DNA of 64,000 nt from Butyricimonas synergistica DSM 23225. GTDB lineage: Bacteria > Bacteroidota > Bacteroidia > Bacteroidales > Marinifilaceae. This document shows, in pieces, positions 18,243 to 26,138 of the stretch. The notes beneath the pieces are model-generated. The model worked only from the letters and a program-made list of their open reading frames with translations, was not told where the DNA came from and did no database searches. Position 1 is the first letter of the stretch. Every line of letters begins with the position of its first letter. The stretch covers positions 62,001 to 126,000 of the forward strand of contig NZ_KB903374.1 of the NCBI RefSeq assembly GCF_000379665.1, read 5' to 3'. Made by a program: the position numbers and the translations under genes.

Positions 18243-19459
18243 ACATAATGATGAAACAAATACTATTCTTTTTATTGATAACCTGTGTGTTTACCCCAAG
18301 GGTAAACGCACAAGATTCCGGTGTCCGCTTTGAAAAGGGAGTCGAGTGGAAACAAGTGGTGAAAAAAGCGAAAAAGGCGAAGCGATTGATCTTCCTGGAT
18401 TGCTATACCTCGTGGTGCGGCCCGTGTAAAATGCTGGCGAATAAAGTGTTCCCGAACGATACCGTGGGTGCGTTCTTTAACGGGCATTTTATCAACGCGA
18501 AATACGACATGGAGAAGGACAGTTCCGGGGTGATGTTGAAGAAGAAATACAAGATTGCGGCTTTCCCGACCTTGCTGTTCATCGACCCGAAGACGGAAGA
18601 GGTGGTGCACAAGGTGGTCGGAGCCTGTGACGTGAAGTTGATGGTCGAAGAGGGAGAACAGGCTATCAATACACGAGAGAATTTAAAGGGACTCCGGGAG
18701 CGTTTTGCCGCGGGAGATCGGGATGTGGCTTTCTTGAAGGGATATTTGTTCACGGCGATGTATGCCCGTGAAAGTGAAGACCAAGCCCGGGCGATGCAGG
18801 CTTTTTTGGATGTGGTGCCGATTCGGGATTTGGCGGACCAGGCAACTTGGCATATCGTAAGCAATGCCCCGTTAAATCCGCTTTCCATGCCTGTGAAGCA
18901 CGTGATGGACAGTCTGGATTACACGTATCAGGTGGTGGGGAAAGAGAAAACGGACGAGTGCCTGAGGTGGGTGTTCTATAATTCCGCTTATGGAATTGCC
19001 CGGTGGACGCCGGAAAGCGGCCAGCCCTTCGATGAGGAGGCGAACGATTTGTTGGTGAAGTACTTGTTGCGTTTCGATCATGTTTCCTCTCCTGCCCGGC
19101 TGGCATACGTGTACACGGCAAAGTGCGTGCGGGAAGGAGATTACAAGGGAATGTTGGACAAGATGCAGGAGGCTTTCAGTTACAATGTTTTCCGCGAGAA
19201 TGATGGGGTAACCTATTTCCACATCTTCATGGACCAGTTGGCCCGGAGCACGGATGTCGCTGCTTTGAGGCGAGGCATTGACTGGGTGGACAAGGAAACC
19301 TTGAAAACGACAGATTTGATGCTGTTGAGCAATTTGATGAAACGGAGAGGCAATTTGTTGAAAGCAATGGGAGAGCCGGATGCCGCGGAAAAGGCTTTCG
19401 AGCTTGAAAAGAAATACAAGGAGGATTGGGGAAAGGCAAACGCTCGTCCGAAACATTAA
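18239..19459 (+). CDS. Exported thioredoxin-fold protein with long helical C-terminus
   Basis: The 406-residue protein has a signal peptide ending near residue 24 (RVNAQ) and a thioredoxin domain at about 30-145 with the active site WCGPC at 59-63 (LDCYTSWCGPCKML). A cis-Pro segment reads AAFPTLLF. The remaining 250 residues are helical and resemble TPR-like tails. It would reduce or isomerise disulfides in the periplasm. Its start overlaps the MutS-like gene stop (ATGA). It is clearly related to the protein at 49748 in uptake locus 3, both in the active-site region and in having a long C-terminal extension. Confidence 0.85.
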   Translation: MNIMMKQILFFLLITCVFTPRVNAQDSGVRFEKGVEWKQVVKKAKKAKRLIFLDCYTSWCGPCKMLANKVFPNDTVGAFFNGHFINAKYDMEKDSSGVMLKKKYKIAAFPTLLFIDPKTEEVVHKVVGACDVKLMVEEGEQAINTRENLKGLRERFAAGDRDVAFLKGYLFTAMYARESEDQARAMQAFLDVVPIRDLADQATWHIVSNAPLNPLSMPVKHVMDSLDYTYQVVGKEKTDECLRWVFYNSAYGIARWTPESGQPFDEEANDLLVKYLLRFDHVSSPARLAYVYTAKCVREGDYKGMLDKMQEAFSYNVFRENDGVTYFHIFMDQLARSTDVAALRRGIDWVDKETLKTTDLMLLSNLMKRRGNLLKAMGEPDAAEKAFELEKKYKEDWGKANARPKH

Positions 19460-19477
19460 TATTGGGAAAAGATTTAT

Positions 19478-20845
19478 ATGAAAAAATGTGATATTTATTC
19501 ACGTTCCCGGAACGTGAAGCGGGGGATTATTGTGTTCTTCGGGAGCATGTGTGTGCTATTGGGACCGAACGATGCGGCGGCTCAATCTAAAGCAGGAGCT
19601 TGGTCATTGCGTGCTTGTATTGAACATGCCCGGGAGCATAATATTCAAGTGGGGTACTCTCGCTTGTCATTAGAGAATGCATCAACCGAATTGCTTCGGG
19701 GAAAAGCCCAGCGTTTGCCTTCATTGTCTTTTTCCTCTTCCCAAGGCTGGGGACATCAAAAGAAAGCGGATGCGAGCGGGAAGTTGTCTTCATCGAGCGC
19801 TTACACGGGTAATTACTCGTTGAATGGTGATTTTTCGATTTACGAGGGAGGGAAAATTTCCAGGACAATCCGGCAACGGGGTTTAGAAGAAAAGGCAATG
19901 CAACAGGAGGTGCTGGTTGTCCAAAATAATATAGAGGAGGCTGTAGCCAAGGCGTATTTGCAAGTTTTATACGCAAATGAAACCTTGAAAACGGACAGAC
20001 AAACCCTGGAAAGTTCGGAGGTGCAACTCTCACGGACAAAGGCTTTGTTCGAGGCGGGATCCATCTCGTCGAGCGATTTCTCCCAGATGGAAGCCCAATA
20101 CAGCAGCGACCGGTACCGGGTGGTGCAATCCGAGAATAGTCTGGCTTTATCCAAATTGCAATTGAAGCAACTGCTGGAACTGGAGCCGGAAGAGGGTTTT
20201 GATGTTATCTTCCCGGAGCTTGACGAGAGCTATGTGCTCGTCCCCGTTCCCGGGTTGGAGGAGGTGTACCGGGAGGCACTGCGGTTGCGCCCCGAGATGA
20301 AAAGCGAACAGATCAGCGTGGAGGCATCCGTGTTGGGCGAGAAGGTGGCACAAGGGGATTATCTCCCGAGTGTTTCCCTTTCGGCTTCCGTTTCGACGGG
20401 GCATGATTCGAAAGGTTCCGGTTCCTATTTTTCACAGATGGATGACCGGCTCGTGGAGAATGTCGGCATCAATGTCAGTGTGCCCATTTTCAACCGGAAA
20501 CAGGCACGCCTGAACGTGGCGAAGGCAAAACTGCAAACCGAACAGGCCCGGTTGGATGAACGGAATACCCGGAAGGATTTGTTGCAGACGGTGGAATCTT
20601 TGCATCAGGATGTTGTCGCGGCGCAAAGCCGTTACCAGGCAGCCCTGCAACGGGTGAAATCCACGTATGAAAGTTACCGGCTCGTGCAGGGCGAGTTTGA
20701 CGCGGGACTGAAAAACGCGGTGGACCTGTTGGTGGAAAAGAATAATTACCTGTCCGCCTTGCAGGAGCAAATCCAGGCGAAGTACCAGGCGGTGCTGGCA
20801 TTCAAGCTATTGAATTTTTATCGGAATGAAGCTATTGATATGTAA
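19478..20845 (+). CDS. TolC-family outer membrane efflux protein
   Basis: The 455-residue protein would form the trimeric outer-membrane channel of the tripartite exporter encoded by the next three genes. A signal peptide ends at about residue 36 (PNDAAAQ). Two outer-membrane-efflux repeats follow, each with long coiled helices; LKTDRQTLESSEVQLSRTKAL and KAYLQVLYANETL are typical, and the second repeat has NVSVPIFNRKQARLNVAKAK. It lies 18 nt after the thioredoxin gene and 21 nt before the adaptor gene. Confidence 0.9.
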   Translation: MKKCDIYSRSRNVKRGIIVFFGSMCVLLGPNDAAAQSKAGAWSLRACIEHAREHNIQVGYSRLSLENASTELLRGKAQRLPSLSFSSSQGWGHQKKADASGKLSSSSAYTGNYSLNGDFSIYEGGKISRTIRQRGLEEKAMQQEVLVVQNNIEEAVAKAYLQVLYANETLKTDRQTLESSEVQLSRTKALFEAGSISSSDFSQMEAQYSSDRYRVVQSENSLALSKLQLKQLLELEPEEGFDVIFPELDESYVLVPVPGLEEVYREALRLRPEMKSEQISVEASVLGEKVAQGDYLPSVSLSASVSTGHDSKGSGSYFSQMDDRLVENVGINVSVPIFNRKQARLNVAKAKLQTEQARLDERNTRKDLLQTVESLHQDVVAAQSRYQAALQRVKSTYESYRLVQGEFDAGLKNAVDLLVEKNNYLSALQEQIQAKYQAVLAFKLLNFYRNEAIDM

Positions 20846-20866
20846 TAATTTGTAAAGATCATTGAA

Positions 20867-22039
20867 ATGAAGAAGATTGTTATCGCGATAATCGTTATCC
20901 TCGCGGGGGTTCTCTGTTTTTTCATTTTCCGCCCGAAAGAGAAGGAGAAGGTAAATTACGAGGTGTTTGAAGTGAAGAGAGGAAATATCAGAAACACGGT
21001 GACCGCCACCGGAACCGTGGAGCCGATTGTCCAGGTGGAGGTGGGTACCCAGGTCTCCGGCACGATTGCCCGTATCCTCGTGGACTATAACTCGGAAGTG
21101 AAAAAAGGCCAGCTTGTGGCGGAATTGGATAAAACCGTACTGGAGGCCGAATACAAATCGCAATTGTCGCTGTTGTATTCCAACCAGAATGAATTCGATT
21201 ACCAGAAAAGGAATTATACGCGTATGGCGGGGTTGCATGCCCAAAAAATGGTGAGTGACTCGGAATTTGAAACTGCCGAGTATCAATACGAGAATGCCCG
21301 TCGCGCTTTGGATAAATCCCGTTCCGATTTGTTGAAGGCGGAAACGAATTTGAAGTATTGCATGATCTATTCGCCGATTGACGGGGTGGTCATCTCCCGT
21401 GCCGTGGATGAGGGGCAAACTGTGGCGGCAACGTTTAATACCCCCAAGTTGTTCGTGATCGCGAATGATTTGCGGAATATGCGGGTGATCGCGGATGTGG
21501 ATGAGGCAGATATCGGCCAGGTCAAAGAAGGACAAAAGGTGATCTTTTCGGTGGACGCTTTCCCGGACGAGTATTTCGAGGGCGAGGTGACCCAGGTGCG
21601 CCTGGAGCCGATCGTGGAATCCAACGTGGTGACTTACGAGGTGGTGATTAACGCTCCCAACCCGGACTTGAAATTGAAACCCGGGTTGACGGCCAATATC
21701 ACGGTGTTGATTCACGAGAAAGAGAACGTGTTGATGATGCCTTTGCGCGCCTTGCGTTTCCAACCTGAAGAGGTGGACGGGGAACCTGTCATCTCCAAGC
21801 AACCCGCGGCGAAAGGAAGCAAATCCGTTTGGGTGCAGAACGCGGAGGGGTTGGCTTGCAAAAACGTGCGCACGGGTGTTTCGGATGGCATTTACACGGA
21901 AGTACTGGAAGGCGTGAACGCGGGCGAACGGGTAGTGACCGGGGTCGAGTTGCCCGAGAATGCTTCCGGTTCCAAGAAGAAGAACGCCCCGGGAAGCAAT
22001 CCCTTGATGCCTAATATGACGGGACAAAGACCGCATTAA
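20867..22039 (+). CDS. Periplasmic adaptor (MacA/HlyD family) of tripartite exporter
   Basis: The 390-residue membrane-fusion protein links the MacB-type permease to the TolC channel. An N-terminal anchor helix lies at about 3-20. The first lipoyl half reads TGTVEPIVQVEVGTQVSGTI near 45-65, an alpha-hairpin spans about 90-150, the second lipoyl half is IYSPIDGVVISRAVDEGQTV near 168, and beta-barrel and membrane-proximal domains follow. The C-terminal 25 residues are Lys/Asn/Pro-rich and low in complexity. The order TolC, adaptor, ATPase, permease is that of MacAB-type systems. Confidence 0.92.
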   Translation: MKKIVIAIIVILAGVLCFFIFRPKEKEKVNYEVFEVKRGNIRNTVTATGTVEPIVQVEVGTQVSGTIARILVDYNSEVKKGQLVAELDKTVLEAEYKSQLSLLYSNQNEFDYQKRNYTRMAGLHAQKMVSDSEFETAEYQYENARRALDKSRSDLLKAETNLKYCMIYSPIDGVVISRAVDEGQTVAATFNTPKLFVIANDLRNMRVIADVDEADIGQVKEGQKVIFSVDAFPDEYFEGEVTQVRLEPIVESNVVTYEVVINAPNPDLKLKPGLTANITVLIHEKENVLMMPLRALRFQPEEVDGEPVISKQPAAKGSKSVWVQNAEGLACKNVRTGVSDGIYTEVLEGVNAGERVVTGVELPENASGSKKKNAPGSNPLMPNMTGQRPH

Positions 22040-22067
22040 TCCTGTACATTATTATTGTATTGAACAA

Positions 22068-22808
22068 ATGGAAGATATTATAAGAATTGAAAATCTTTGC
22101 CGGAATTTCGTGGTAGGATCGGAAACCGTGCACGCCTTGCGGAATGTGTCGTTTTCCATCCGGCCGGGAGAGTTCGTGACGATTATGGGAACCAGCGGTT
22201 CGGGGAAATCTACCTTGTTGAATATCCTGGGTTGCCTGGATACGCCGACGTCGGGAGAGTATTATTTGGACGGGATGTCCGTCAGGAAGATGGGGGCGAA
22301 TGACCGGGCTTCTTACCGGAATTTGAAGATCGGCTTTATATTCCAGTCCTATAATTTGTTGGCAAAGACCACCGCTTTGGAAAACGTGGAATTGCCGTTA
22401 TTATACAATCCGGCCTACACGCGGCGGATGAGAAGGGAAAAAGCCCTGGAAGCCTTGAAGGCTGTGGGTTTGGAACATCGGATTTTTCACCGTTCCAACC
22501 AGATGTCGGGGGGACAGCAGCAACGGGTGGCGATTGCCCGCGCGATGGTGAACGACCCGGTCATTTTGTTGGCCGATGAAGCCACGGGTAATCTGGATAC
22601 CCGTACTTCATACGAGATACTGGCTCTATTCCAACGTCTTCACGCGGAAGGGCGGACGCTCATTTTTGTGACTCATAACCCAGAAATTGCCGAGTTCAGC
22701 AGCCGGAATATTCTGCTTCGGGATGGACACATTATTGAAGATACCAGAAATTCTCGGATCGGGTCGGCGCAAAAGGTGTTGGACAGTTTGCCCAAAGAAA
22801 CGAATTAA
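22068..22808 (+). CDS. MacB/LolD-type ABC ATPase
   Basis: A 246-residue ABC ATPase with Walker A GTSGSGKST near residue 40, Q-loop IFQSYNLL, signature MSGGQQQR near 147, Walker B VILLADEATGNLDT near 166, and H-loop VTHNPEIAEF. The ADEATGNLD form is characteristic of the MacB/LolD/FtsE group that pulls substrates from the periplasm rather than the cytoplasm. It would energise the separate permease starting 11 nt downstream, a split arrangement compared with E. coli MacB where the ATPase and permease are one chain. Confidence 0.93.
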   Translation: MEDIIRIENLCRNFVVGSETVHALRNVSFSIRPGEFVTIMGTSGSGKSTLLNILGCLDTPTSGEYYLDGMSVRKMGANDRASYRNLKIGFIFQSYNLLAKTTALENVELPLLYNPAYTRRMRREKALEALKAVGLEHRIFHRSNQMSGGQQQRVAIARAMVNDPVILLADEATGNLDTRTSYEILALFQRLHAEGRTLIFVTHNPEIAEFSSRNILLRDGHIIEDTRNSRIGSAQKVLDSLPKETN

Positions 22809-22818
22809 TTGGTGATTT

Positions 22819-24039
22819 ATGAATTACGGGAATTTGATAGTTATAGCCTTTCGGGCATTGAGCAATAATAAATTGCGAGGATTTTTGACCATGCTCGGGA
22901 TCATTATCGGGGTAAGCTCGGTGATCTCGATGCTGGCGATCGGTGAGGGTTCCAAGATCAGTATCGAGAAACAGATACAGGAACTTGGGGCGAATATGAT
23001 TGTCGTGACGCCCGCCAACGCGATGGTGGGGGGGATCCGGCAGAACGGCGTGATCGAGCAGACGCTGAAATTGAAGGATTACCAGGCGATCGCGTCGGAG
23101 GTGCCTTATCTGGAAAGTTGTTCACCTTACGTGACCAAGTCCGGGCAGGTGATTTCCGGGGCGAACAACGCGCCGACGTCTATCTACGGGATCAACGAGG
23201 ATTACATGGATATCCGGCGCTTGTCGGTGGCCAAAGGGGAGATGTTCAGCGACCAGGATATGAAAATGGCCGCCAAAGTGTGTGTGGTGGGGCAGACGGT
23301 CGTGGATAATCTTTTCAAGAACGGGGAGGATCCGCTGGGGCAAGTGATTCGTTTTGACAAAGTGCCTTTCCGGATTATCGGCGTGTTGGCTCCCAAGGGC
23401 TACAACTCGATGGGACGGGACCAGGACGACATCATCGTGGCTCCTTTCACGACGATACAGAAGAGGTTGCTCGCGATACCCTATATGCACGGGATTTATG
23501 TTTCCGTGATCGGGGAGCAATACACGGCGAAAGTGATTCAGGAGATAACGGGCGTGTTGAGGCAGACCCACGGGATCACCGGGGGGCAGGAGGATGATTT
23601 CAACGTGCGTTCGTTGGAGGAGATGAGCAAGGTATTGACTATGGCGACGAAAGTATTGACCATCCTGCTGGCTTGTATCGGGGGAATCTCTTTGCTGGTC
23701 GGGGGTATCGGGATTATGAATATCATGTACGTATCGGTGACGGAACGTACCCGTGAGATCGGTCTGCGGATGTCGATCGGGGCAAAGGGAAGACACATTT
23801 TGTTCCAGTTCCTGATAGAATCCATTATCATCAGCGTATCCGGAGGAGTCATCGGTGTCGGGCTGGGAATCGGTGCGGCTTTGGCTTTACGTTTCTTTTT
23901 GGGATGGCCGGTATCCGTCCTGCTCTATTCGGTCGTGATATCCTTCCTGGTTTGTACGGTCACGGGAGTATTTTTCGGTTGGTATCCGGCGCGTAAAGCT
24001 TCCCGTTTGAATCCAATCGATGCTATTCGTTACGAGTAA
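22819..24039 (+). CDS. MacB/FtsX-type ABC permease
   Basis: The 406-residue permease has an N-terminal helix (about 20-42; GFLTMLGIIIGVSSVISMLAI), a MacB periplasmic core domain (about 45-260), and three C-terminal helices carrying the FtsX domain (about 270-400; IGIMNIMYVSVTERTREIGL and AIRYE at the end). This four-helix layout is that of MacB-type mechanotransmission permeases, which drive export of periplasmic peptides, toxins or lipoproteins through TolC. It ends the long same-strand run that began near 8540. Confidence 0.93.
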   Translation: MNYGNLIVIAFRALSNNKLRGFLTMLGIIIGVSSVISMLAIGEGSKISIEKQIQELGANMIVVTPANAMVGGIRQNGVIEQTLKLKDYQAIASEVPYLESCSPYVTKSGQVISGANNAPTSIYGINEDYMDIRRLSVAKGEMFSDQDMKMAAKVCVVGQTVVDNLFKNGEDPLGQVIRFDKVPFRIIGVLAPKGYNSMGRDQDDIIVAPFTTIQKRLLAIPYMHGIYVSVIGEQYTAKVIQEITGVLRQTHGITGGQEDDFNVRSLEEMSKVLTMATKVLTILLACIGGISLLVGGIGIMNIMYVSVTERTREIGLRMSIGAKGRHILFQFLIESIIISVSGGVIGVGLGIGAALALRFFLGWPVSVLLYSVVISFLVCTVTGVFFGWYPARKASRLNPIDAIRYE

Positions 24040-24070
24040 TTTTATGCATAGCCTCTAGTTTATAAGGTTC

Positions 24071-24115
24071 ATAAAGTTTATAAGGTCGAGTGATTCGAGA
24101 CTTTATGAACTTTAT
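24071..24115 (+). terminator. Long hairpin after the efflux operon
   Basis: Arms 24071-24087 and 24099-24115 pair over 17 bp with two wobble positions, and the loop can pair further. It stands 31 nt after the permease stop and before the promoter of sigma gene 2. The T-tract is weak, so it is a terminator-like structure rather than a textbook case. Confidence 0.5.
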
Positions 24116-24175
24116 AGCTAGGGAGGTGTGCACTTTGAAAATGATAGGCAGAAAAAGAAAAATATTTGCCTGTTT

Positions 24176-24206
24176 TTTGTGAAATTCCGCTTAATACTTA
24201 TATTTG
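24176..24206 (+). promoter_or_regulatory. Bacteroidetes housekeeping-type promoter of sigma gene 2
   Basis: TTTG at 24176-24179 is followed after 19 nt by TATATTTG at 24199-24206, an exact match to the Bacteroidetes primary-sigma pattern. The sigma ATG follows 21 nt downstream at 24227. Confidence 0.75.
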
Positions 24207-24226
24207 TTCCGTAACTATGGTAAACT

Positions 24227-24778
24227 ATGGATATAGTTATCGGGATAAATAGCAAAGACCGGCAAGTTTTCAAATTTTTTTTCGAGAAGAATTTCTCGTC
24301 TGTAGTTATGTTTGCCGATAAGTATGTGAAAGATATGGAGGTGGCGGCAGACATCGCCCAAGAGTGTTTTATCCGTTTGTGGCGAGAGAAATTGAGTTTC
24401 GAGTCAGAGGAAAAGATTAAGGGATTCTTGTATACATCGGCGAGAAATCTAGCCCTGAACGAGTTGAAACATGAGGCTATTGTTAATCGGTACGTGCAGA
24501 AAGGTATAATTGAATCGGAAGAATATTTTTTGGATAACGTGGCGGAGGAAGAGGTGTACGCGTTGGTTTATAAAGCTATTGATGAGTTGGCGCCTCAATC
24601 CCGTAAGGTTATTTTGATGTCGCTTCAAGAACTTTCGAACGGGGAGATTGCAGAACAATTGAATATTTCAGTCAATTCAGTAAGAACATTGAAACAAAAT
24701 GCCTATAAGAAACTAAAGGGATTGCTGAGGGACTATTTTTATCTTCTTTTTTTGGTCGATTGGACTCGTTTATCTTGA
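24227..24778 (+). CDS. ECF RNA polymerase sigma factor (FecI-like), locus 2
   Basis: The 183-residue ECF sigma factor has region 2 at about 20-80 (VMFADKYVKDMEVAADIAQECFIRLW) and region 4 at about 122-170, with the helix-turn-helix at GEIAEQLNISVNSVRTLKQNAY. It stands alone with its own exact housekeeping promoter, so basal expression does not depend on the uptake signal. The FecR gene follows after 103 nt. It is distinct in sequence from the sigma factors of loci 1 and 3, which suggests separate promoter specificity. Confidence 0.93.
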   Translation: MDIVIGINSKDRQVFKFFFEKNFSSVVMFADKYVKDMEVAADIAQECFIRLWREKLSFESEEKIKGFLYTSARNLALNELKHEAIVNRYVQKGIIESEEYFLDNVAEEEVYALVYKAIDELAPQSRKVILMSLQELSNGEIAEQLNISVNSVRTLKQNAYKKLKGLLRDYFYLLFLVDWTRLS

Positions 24779-24833
24779 CCTTTTCGGCATGATACAATTT
24801 TTAACATTAAATTTTTAGAAGGGGATTCATCGA

Positions 24834-24856
24834 TTTCTTTTTCTTGGTTGTTATAT
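24834..24856 (+). promoter_or_regulatory. Possible ECF-sigma promoter in front of fecR 2
   Basis: This block, ending GGTTGTTATAT, is nearly the same as the one at 1035-1057 and lies 25 nt before the fecR start. The two match over most positions, although the flanking gaps do not. It is a candidate promoter for self-activation of the locus. Confidence 0.35.
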
Positions 24857-24881
24857 ATATGATCAGATGAAATAAATTGAA

Positions 24882-26051
24882 ATGACAATGCAAGATAAAA
24901 GAATATATCAATTGATAGCCAAGCAACTCGTGGAAGGGTTGAATGAGGAGGAAAAGCAGGAGTTGAACGATTGGATCGCAGAACCGGGAAATGACTCGTT
25001 CTACCAGGAAATAACGGAGAAAGAGTATGTGAAGTTGAGGTTAGAAAAATGGTCGTCCATTGATGTAAAAAAGCATACTACCGCTTTTGAGAAGGAAATT
25101 GGGATAAAACCTGTCAGGAGAGTGAGTGTATGGTGGCAGTATGCTGCTGCTGTTGTTATTTTCTGTGTTATCGGAATCGGATTTTGGATGGCTGTAGGGA
25201 AAGATGCGGAGGTGAAAAAAGTGGCAGGTATGGATATCGTGCCAGGGGAGACCAAGGCTGTTTTGGTATTGAATGATGGACGACAAGTAGATCTGGGTGT
25301 AAAGAAAGTCGATAGAATTATTGAAAAAGACGGGAAAGTAATCATGAATGATTCTCTCGGAATTAATTACAACCAGGAATCAGGGGAACAAGGTGTGGGG
25401 TTGAAAAATGAAATTATTGTACCAACCGGAGGGGAGTACAATTTGATTTTGAGTGACGGTACCATCGTTTATTTGAATGCTGAAAGCAGGATAGAGTTTC
25501 CCGTGAAATTCTCGGGTAAAGAGAGGGTAGTGACTTTGGTGGGGGAAGCGTATTTCCAGGTTACTGCCTCTAAAGAACATCCATTTATCGTGAAAACAAA
25601 GGATATGGATGTGTTGGTGACGGGGACAGAGTTTAACGTGAAGGCATACCCGGATGAATTAGAGGTGCAAACGACGTTGTTGAAAGGGGAAGTGACCGTT
25701 TTTGCCGGTTTCGAGAAAAAGGAAAAAATGACAATTTCTCCTAATCAACAAGCTCAATGGGACCGGGAACACGTGGCGTTGGAGGTTCGGGAAGTGGATC
25801 CCGGTTTGTTTATGGCTTGGAGAAACGGGCGGTTTATCTTCCGGCAAGATCGTTTGGAAGATATTATGAGGACATTGGCACGTTGGTATGGCGTGGAAGT
25901 AGTTTTCTCTGATGAGTCTATAAAGAATATGACTTTTGCCGGAAAACTTGATCGAAGTGAAGACATTGCGCCGATATTGGATGTGTTAAGGGCTACAGGT
26001 AAATTAACCGTGAATGTAAAAGGAAAACAGATCGTTTTGGGGGTGAAATAG
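24882..26051 (+). CDS. FecR-type anti-sigma factor, locus 2
   Basis: The 389-residue membrane anti-sigma factor has a cytoplasmic N-terminus that begins IYQLIAKQLVEGLNEEEKQELNDWI, one transmembrane helix at about 86-107 (YAAAVVIFCVIGIGFWMAV), the FecR domain at about 182-275 (GGEYNLILSDGTIVYLNAES, then GEAYFQVTASKEHPFIV), and the DUF4974-like C-terminal domain from about 316 (FIFRQDRLEDIMRTLARWYGV). It should hold the sigma factor of 24227 inactive until the STN domain of the SusC at 26139 signals. Confidence 0.93.
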   Translation: MTMQDKRIYQLIAKQLVEGLNEEEKQELNDWIAEPGNDSFYQEITEKEYVKLRLEKWSSIDVKKHTTAFEKEIGIKPVRRVSVWWQYAAAVVIFCVIGIGFWMAVGKDAEVKKVAGMDIVPGETKAVLVLNDGRQVDLGVKKVDRIIEKDGKVIMNDSLGINYNQESGEQGVGLKNEIIVPTGGEYNLILSDGTIVYLNAESRIEFPVKFSGKERVVTLVGEAYFQVTASKEHPFIVKTKDMDVLVTGTEFNVKAYPDELEVQTTLLKGEVTVFAGFEKKEKMTISPNQQAQWDREHVALEVREVDPGLFMAWRNGRFIFRQDRLEDIMRTLARWYGVEVVFSDESIKNMTFAGKLDRSEDIAPILDVLRATGKLTVNVKGKQIVLGVK

Positions 26052-26055
26052 AAAA

Positions 26056-26080
26056 CGGGTGATGCTGCGAACATCTCCCG
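26056..26080 (+). promoter_or_regulatory. RNA hairpin with conserved loop after fecR 2
   Basis: Arms CGGGTGATG (26056-26064) and CATCTCCCG (26072-26080) pair with one mismatch and enclose CTGCGAA. It starts 5 nt after the fecR stop. Together with the loop-closing bases the loop reads GCTGCGAACA, matching the loops after fecR 1 (GCGCCAACA) and fecR 3 (GCTGGCAACA), although the stems are unrelated in sequence. Confidence 0.7.
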
Positions 26081-26138
26081 CTTGGATTTTCACTTTATGT
26101 AAAATAAAGCGTTTAAATAAAATCAGTTAGACAAAAGT

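Noticed and set aside
20807-22036. A 409-codon minus-strand open frame over the adaptor gene
   Set aside because: It mirrors the plus-strand adaptor gene, which has all family motifs. No independent support exists for the antisense frame.
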